Origin: Patescibacteria group bacterium
GTDB taxonomy: Bacteria > Patescibacteriota > Minisyncoccia > Phycocordibacterales > UBA9973
Assembly: GCA_019750345.1 (NCBI GenBank)
Contig: JAIEON010000083.1
Location: forward strand, 1-9,671
Direction: 5' to 3'
Length of the DNA: 9,671 nt
Shown here: positions 5,755 to 9,671 of the stretch, piece after piece
How the letters are laid out: every line of letters starts with the position of its first letter
Position numbering within the stretch: the first letter of the stretch is position 1
The notes under the pieces: generated by a model
The model's input: only the letters and a program-made list of their open reading frames with translations
The model's database searches: none
What the model was told of the DNA's origin: nothing
Translations under genes and position numbers: made by a program

Positions 5755-6783
5755 ATGGCAGTAATAAGCTTCAAACCAAAACAAGTTACAAAACGATTAC
5801 TTTCTAATCTTCAAGATCGCGCGTATGACATTATTGTTAACCGCTATGGTCTTGGTGATAGTGCTGACTCAAAAACACTTGAAGCAATTGGTAAAAAATA
5901 CGGTATTACTCGTGAGCGTGTTCGTCAAATCGAAAACGCAGCTCTCGCTAGTATTCGCAAAAGCGAAACTTACAAAACAGAAGACAAAATTTTTGGTGAA
6001 ATCAAAACCCTTGTTGAATCTATGGGGACCATGGTTCATGAAGAAGATTTTCTTGCCCACATCTCAAAAGATAAAGCTGTACAAAACCATATTCGTTTTT
6101 ACCTCGTACTTGGTGATGAGTTTAAGCATCTCAAAGAAGATGATCATTTTCAAAAGCGTTGGACAGTAGATGAAGATCTTTCAGAAGTTGTTCATGATGC
6201 ACTGCAAAGTGTGTATCGAGGACTTGATGACAAGGAACTTCTTTCAGAAGACGACCTTGTTACTCGTTTTATCGATGAGATAAAAGAAGTCGCAATGCAG
6301 TACAAAAATGAAGAAGTTGCTCGTCGTTGGTTGAGTATTTCCAAAAAGATCGGCAAGAACCCACTGGGTGAATGGGGTCCTTCAGAATCACAAAATATCA
6401 AAACTCGTGGTATTAAAGATTATGCATTCCTTATGATGCGTAAACATGGCTCTCCGATGCACTTCCGTGAAGTTGCAAAAGCTATCGTTGATACGTTTGG
6501 TCGCAAGACACATGTTGCTACTACTCACAATGAACTTATTAAAGATAGCCGTTTCGTTCTAGTTGGGCGCGGATATTATGCGCTATCAGAATGGGGTTAC
6601 AAACCAGGAGTTGTTCGTGAGGTTATCGCAGAAATTCTTGAAAAAGAAGGACCACTCTCTAAGGATGATGTAGTAGATCGTGTGTTGAAAGAACGTTTTC
6701 TTAAAAAGAACACTATTCTTGTAAACCTCCAAAATCCAGAATACTTTGCAAAATTAGAAGATGGTCGTTATACCAACCTCTAG
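5755..6783 (+). CDS. Sigma region 4 / HARE-HTH fusion transcription regulator
   Basis: This 342-residue protein begins with a sigma-70 region 4 (about 13-70): RYGLGDSADSKTLEAIGKKY followed by GITRERVRQIE, the helix-turn-helix that in sigma factors contacts the -35 element and the beta flap. Sigma regions 1 to 3 are absent, so it cannot melt a promoter alone. A middle segment (75-140) looks like a winged helix. The segment 220-282 resembles the HARE-HTH domain of the RNA polymerase delta subunit (MHFREVAKAI, then FVLVGRGYYALSEWG), and 284-342 looks like another winged helix. It is probably an RNA polymerase-associated regulator or nucleoid protein acting near -35 sites. It starts a plus-strand gene group after a 104-base spacer holding its promoter and several TTGAC motifs. 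Proteins of this type are common in CPR genomes, where I know of no proven function. The domain calls are from motif reading only. Confidence 0.8.
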   Translation: MAVISFKPKQVTKRLLSNLQDRAYDIIVNRYGLGDSADSKTLEAIGKKYGITRERVRQIENAALASIRKSETYKTEDKIFGEIKTLVESMGTMVHEEDFLAHISKDKAVQNHIRFYLVLGDEFKHLKEDDHFQKRWTVDEDLSEVVHDALQSVYRGLDDKELLSEDDLVTRFIDEIKEVAMQYKNEEVARRWLSISKKIGKNPLGEWGPSESQNIKTRGIKDYAFLMMRKHGSPMHFREVAKAIVDTFGRKTHVATTHNELIKDSRFVLVGRGYYALSEWGYKPGVVREVIAEILEKEGPLSKDDVVDRVLKERFLKKNTILVNLQNPEYFAKLEDGRYTNL

Positions 6784-6795
6784 GTTTTAATTACT

Positions 6796-7299
6796 ATGGG
6801 TGAAGGTGGATGGGGTGCACTAGAAATCATCATCGTACTTATTTTGGTACTGGCATTGTTGGGACGTTTTTTTGGAACGGGAATAGGTAGTAAAAAAGTT
6901 CCTGATATTGCAACATATACCTCAGAAGAAATAGCTACTACTGCACCAGCATTTAATGATTGTGGAAAGCTTCTTATACAAAATCCAAAACCATCTCAAA
7001 AAATAGCTCTCACTGTTTCAGGGATTCAGGTTCAGGGTAGTCTCAAAAGTTGTGACCTTATTGCCGTTGCGCCGAGTACTTTCTCGGTAGTAGTGGTTGA
7101 TGCGTATGCGACTGTCATCTCTGAAGTGAGTGTAACTCCGATAGTGGTATCACAAGATACTGTTTCCTTTAATACATATATACCGTTTGGTGTATCTCCT
7201 CGTACTGGGACTGGATATGTCATCGTTACTCGTATTTCAAACACTGGTACTCAAGTCTCTGAAGGAGGTGCTCGTATTCCTGTACGCTTTGTGAATTAA
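6796..7299 (+). CDS. Single-pass membrane protein with Gmad2-like outer domain
   Basis: This is a 167-residue protein. A glycine-rich start is followed by one hydrophobic segment (about 9-24), then a basic patch, so the remainder (30-167) probably lies outside the membrane. The C-terminal region (about 62-165) is beta-rich, with the order SGIQVQGSL, FSVVVVDAYATVIS, VSFNTYIPF, TGTGYVIVTRIS and IPVRF. This order resembles the Gmad2 immunoglobulin-like domain found in spore germination GerM-type and other surface proteins. Cys56 and Cys86 are the only cysteines and could form a disulfide. It starts 12 bases after the regulator's stop, with AGG 11 bases upstream as the only trace of a Shine-Dalgarno site. 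It is probably an envelope protein working with or near the following membrane proteins. The Gmad2 assignment is tentative, and another Ig-like fold is possible. Confidence 0.6.
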   Translation: MGEGGWGALEIIIVLILVLALLGRFFGTGIGSKKVPDIATYTSEEIATTAPAFNDCGKLLIQNPKPSQKIALTVSGIQVQGSLKSCDLIAVAPSTFSVVVVDAYATVISEVSVTPIVVSQDTVSFNTYIPFGVSPRTGTGYVIVTRISNTGTQVSEGGARIPVRFVN

Positions 7300-7316
7300 T
7301 CATAGATTGATATACT
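7289..7316 (+). promoter_or_regulatory. Extended -10 promoter with a 9-base leader
   Basis: TTGTGA (7289-7294), then 16 bases, then TATACT (7311-7316) preceded directly by TGA as an extended -10. The start is expected near 7323, so the leader before the ATG at 7332 is about 9 bases. The -35 lies across the end of the preceding gene. Confidence 0.5.
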
Positions 7317-7331
7317 GAATGCATACTTATT

Positions 7332-8597
7332 ATGCCTTCAGCATTCACCAACCTCGTCATACTTATAATTGTTGCTCCAATCCTCGCAGTAGTTGCGTGG
7401 CATTTATGGCTTTCATATATACAGTCGGTTTTTCTCGGTAATATCAAATGGGTACTACTTGAAATCAAGCCCCCGAAAGATGTCTTCAAAAGTCCGTTAG
7501 CAATGGAACTTGTATTGGGAGCCTTGTTTCAAGCTGGTGGTACTAGTACATGGTTTGATAGGTATTGGAAAGGTCAGGTACGTAACTTTTTTTCACTGGA
7601 AATAGTTTCTACAGAAGGATCTATTCGGTTTTATATTCGTACTAGTAATAAATTTCAAAAACTTATTGAGAGTCAAATTTATGCGCAGTATCCACAAGCA
7701 GAAGTACGTGAAGTGGAAGACTACACAACCAAAATGCCTTCTTTTGATAAAGATTCAAAAGATAATGCAGTTGAGGTGTGGGGTTTCAATCCTACACTTG
7801 CAAAAGATGAGGTGTACCCTATCAAGACCTATATTGATTTTGGATTAGATAAAGCAGTTGGCTCACTGGCAGAAGAAGAGCGTATTGATCCTATTACTCC
7901 TACGCTCGAATTCATGGGATCTATTGGGGCACATGAGCATATTTGGTTACAATTTATTGTACGCGCCGCAACCAAGCGTTTTACGGTGAAAAATAGTAAA
8001 GGTATTGAAGAGAAGGCAAAAGAATGGTTTGAGAAATCAAAAGAAATTATTCAGAAATTTAACGAGAGTCTTGTTGAAAAAGATGATGAAGGTAAAAAAA
8101 TCGGTAGTCGTCGTGCAACCAAGGGTGAGCTTGGAGTTATCGAATCTATCGAGCGCAACGCAAACAAGCTAGGCTTTGATTCAGGTGCTCGAGCCGTATA
8201 TGTCACAGACAAGGGACATTTTGATGCAAATAGAATTCCTGGAATTTTGGGTATGTTGCGACAATACGGTGCCAACGATTACAATAGTTTTAAACCTTCA
8301 AATGTAACAGGGGGGCACGACTTCCCATGGCAAGATCTTGTGGGTAAAAAAACATTGAAACAAAAAGACGAAATGTATGGTGATTATAAAGCACGGAGCT
8401 TTTTCTATGGCAGTTTTTATTTTGATAAGATCCACAAATATTTCACACACCCTAACGAATCTAGTGAAAAACAATTTATTCTTTCAGCTGAAGAGCTTGC
8501 GACTGTATTTCATCTACCTGGTCGTGTCGCTGAAACTCCTTCGTTTGAACGTATTGAAAGCAAAAAAGGTGAAGCACCAGGGAACCTTCCTATTTAA
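7332..8597 (+). CDS. CPR membrane protein resembling the N-terminal part of type IV secretion ATPases
   Basis: This is a 421-residue protein with one strong N-terminal membrane segment (about 6-32) and a large, probably cytoplasmic, remainder. LLEIKPPKDVFKSPLAME (42-59) and FYIRTSNKFQKLIESQIYAQ (100-119) followed by YP.AEV resemble the segment ahead of the ATPase domain in CPR TraD/VirB4-like proteins. FILSAEELATVFHLPG (382-397) and GEAPGNLP (413-420) resemble the linker that precedes their nucleotide-binding core. No Walker A or B motif exists, and the protein stops where an ATPase core would begin. A charged helical stretch (about 222-260) may form a coiled coil. From memory this family is CPR-restricted and sometimes sits next to a separate ATPase gene (perhaps the DUF8128 family); I cannot verify that. 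It has its own promoter, and mltG starts 2 bases after its stop, suggesting joint expression. Function unknown; an envelope-spanning transport or anchoring role is inference. Confidence 0.7.
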   Translation: MPSAFTNLVILIIVAPILAVVAWHLWLSYIQSVFLGNIKWVLLEIKPPKDVFKSPLAMELVLGALFQAGGTSTWFDRYWKGQVRNFFSLEIVSTEGSIRFYIRTSNKFQKLIESQIYAQYPQAEVREVEDYTTKMPSFDKDSKDNAVEVWGFNPTLAKDEVYPIKTYIDFGLDKAVGSLAEEERIDPITPTLEFMGSIGAHEHIWLQFIVRAATKRFTVKNSKGIEEKAKEWFEKSKEIIQKFNESLVEKDDEGKKIGSRRATKGELGVIESIERNANKLGFDSGARAVYVTDKGHFDANRIPGILGMLRQYGANDYNSFKPSNVTGGHDFPWQDLVGKKTLKQKDEMYGDYKARSFFYGSFYFDKIHKYFTHPNESSEKQFILSAEELATVFHLPGRVAETPSFERIESKKGEAPGNLPI

Positions 8598-8599
8598 GT

Positions 8600-9568
8600 A
8601 TGAAATCAGTAGAGCAGCATGGATTTATTAAAAAACTAGTACTCGTTGTATTGTTTTTTGTAGCAACTGGGTATTTTTTTTACACTAGTTTTTTTATTGC
8701 ACCAAAAGAATTTCCAATACCGTACCATTTAACTATTGAACCGGGGCAAACACTATTTTCTGTTTCTAGTGAATTACTTAGAGATAGCGTTATCCGTTCA
8801 CCTCGCGTCTTTGAAATGTTTATGTTGTCTCTCGGAAACGAAAAGAATATTTCAGAAGGTGAGTATTATTTTTCAGAACCCTTAACTGCACTAGGGGTCG
8901 CGATGCGTATTTCTGGAAAACAATTTGGTATCGATAGACAACGTATTACGTTTCCTGAAGGATTTACCAATAAAAATATGGCGGATAGATTAGTACAAGT
9001 ATTCCCAAACTTTAATGCGTCATTATTTTTAGAATTAACAAAAGATGATGAAGGATATTTATTCCCGGATACGTATGGATTTTTCCCTTCGCTCGCGCCT
9101 GACTTTGTAGTTACCACATTAAAGCGTAATTTTGATAAAAAAATAGCAACAGTAGCGGATCAGATTACCTCATCATCACGCACAAAAGCAGATATTATCA
9201 CCATGGCTTCAATCATTGAAAAGGAGGCGAATGGAAAAGATGACCGTGCTGTTATTTCAGGAATTTTGTGGAAACGTTTGGATCGAGGAATGTTGTTACA
9301 AGTTGATGCACCGTTTCTCTTTTTGTTTGATAAACAAAGCAGCGAACTAACTCTAAAAGACCTTGCAACTGATTCTCCGTATAACACCTATAAATATAAA
9401 GGACTTCCACCTGGACCTATTAGTAACCCAGGCTTAGAATCTATCAAGGCCGCACTAAACCCTGAAGTATCACCGTATCTATACTATTTACACGATAAGA
9501 CTGGTGCCATACACTATGCTTCTACGTACAAAGAACATCTCGCAAATATTACTCGATATCTCAAATAA
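8600..9568 (+). CDS. mltG: Endolytic murein transglycosylase MltG (YceG-like)
   Basis: This is a 322-residue, single-pass membrane protein. The membrane segment is at about 11-33, a LysM-like subdomain follows (IEPGQTLFSVSSELL at 46-60, then SEGEYYFSE), and then the catalytic YceG domain. Motifs include FPEGFTNKNMADRL (118-131), EGYLFPDTYGF (151-161), MASIIEKEA (202-210) with the family catalytic Glu207, LLQVDAP (232-238), DSPYNTYKYKGLPPGPISNP (258-277), and the closing HYAS..KEH. MltG cuts nascent glycan strands between sugars at the outer face of the membrane and sets strand length. It is a little shorter than the 340 residues of Escherichia coli MltG, but all catalytic parts are present. 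The ATG lies 2 bases after the upstream stop, with no Shine-Dalgarno sequence, so translation may depend on coupling. The exonuclease gene starts 2 bases after its stop. Confidence 0.95.
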   Translation: MKSVEQHGFIKKLVLVVLFFVATGYFFYTSFFIAPKEFPIPYHLTIEPGQTLFSVSSELLRDSVIRSPRVFEMFMLSLGNEKNISEGEYYFSEPLTALGVAMRISGKQFGIDRQRITFPEGFTNKNMADRLVQVFPNFNASLFLELTKDDEGYLFPDTYGFFPSLAPDFVVTTLKRNFDKKIATVADQITSSSRTKADIITMASIIEKEANGKDDRAVISGILWKRLDRGMLLQVDAPFLFLFDKQSSELTLKDLATDSPYNTYKYKGLPPGPISNPGLESIKAALNPEVSPYLYYLHDKTGAIHYASTYKEHLANITRYLK

Positions 9569-9570
9569 TT

Positions 9571-9671
9571 ATGTTACAACAATCACTTGCTTTTATAGAC
9601 GTTGAAACCACAGGACTCGACCGCGACAAACATGAAATAATAGAACTCGGTGTTGTCATTGCAAAAATGAA
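9571..9671 (+). CDS. DnaQ-like 3'-5' exonuclease, partial (N-terminal end)
   Basis: Only 33 full codons are present; the gene continues past the right edge. The segment LAFIDVETTGLDRDKHEIIE (6-25) is exonuclease motif I of the DEDD superfamily, with Asp10 and Glu12 as metal ligands. This is the start expected of a DnaQ/epsilon-type proofreading nuclease, an oligoribonuclease-like enzyme or another RNase T family member; the fragment cannot separate these. It begins 2 bases after the mltG stop and is probably cotranscribed. Confidence 0.85.
   Translation, partial: MLQQSLAFIDVETTGLDRDKHEIIELGVVIAKM

Overview
The window looks like a piece of chromosome from a member of the Candidate Phyla Radiation (Patescibacteria), probably from the Parcubacteria side. 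This is inferred from the gene content, not from a marker tree. The evidence is a bS21 start typical of that group, a very short DNA polymerase III delta'-like protein, a PriA whose helicase motifs have all decayed, a protein joining sigma region 4 to HARE-type winged helices, and a membrane protein whose ends resemble the N-terminal part of CPR type IV secretion ATPases. The DNA is moderately AT-rich, very tightly packed, and uses the standard code with no TGA stops. I see no mobile element, CRISPR array, tRNA or rRNA.

Left part (1-2368), minus strand: priA-like gene (497-2368), then a 72-residue two-helix membrane protein (207-425) with its own good promoter, then a hairpin terminator (160-192), then the 5' end of the bS21 ribosomal protein gene running off the left edge. 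A 45-base divergent promoter region (2369-2413) separates priA from mreB.

Middle part (2414-5650), plus strand: mreB, a short holB-like gene, frr and rseP, with gaps of 3, 7 and 5 bases. This mixes cell shape, replication, ribosome recycling and membrane proteolysis. frr also seems to have its own promoter inside the end of the holB-like gene, placed so that transcription would begin at the frr start codon.

Right part (5651-9671), plus strand: a 104-base promoter region rich in TTGAC-type motifs, a sigma4/HARE regulator, a single-pass protein with a Gmad2-like outer domain, the CPR membrane protein, the mltG endolytic transglycosylase, and the start of a DnaQ-type exonuclease. The three envelope proteins probably act at or outside the membrane, and mltG cuts growing glycan strands. 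mreB, rseP and mltG together imply a cell with a peptidoglycan wall.

Two themes stand out. Two replication proteins (PriA and delta'-like) keep their fold signatures but lack ATPase motifs. Also, no gene here has a well-placed Shine-Dalgarno sequence, and several promoters sit so close to the start codon that mRNAs would have leaders of about 0 to 9 bases.
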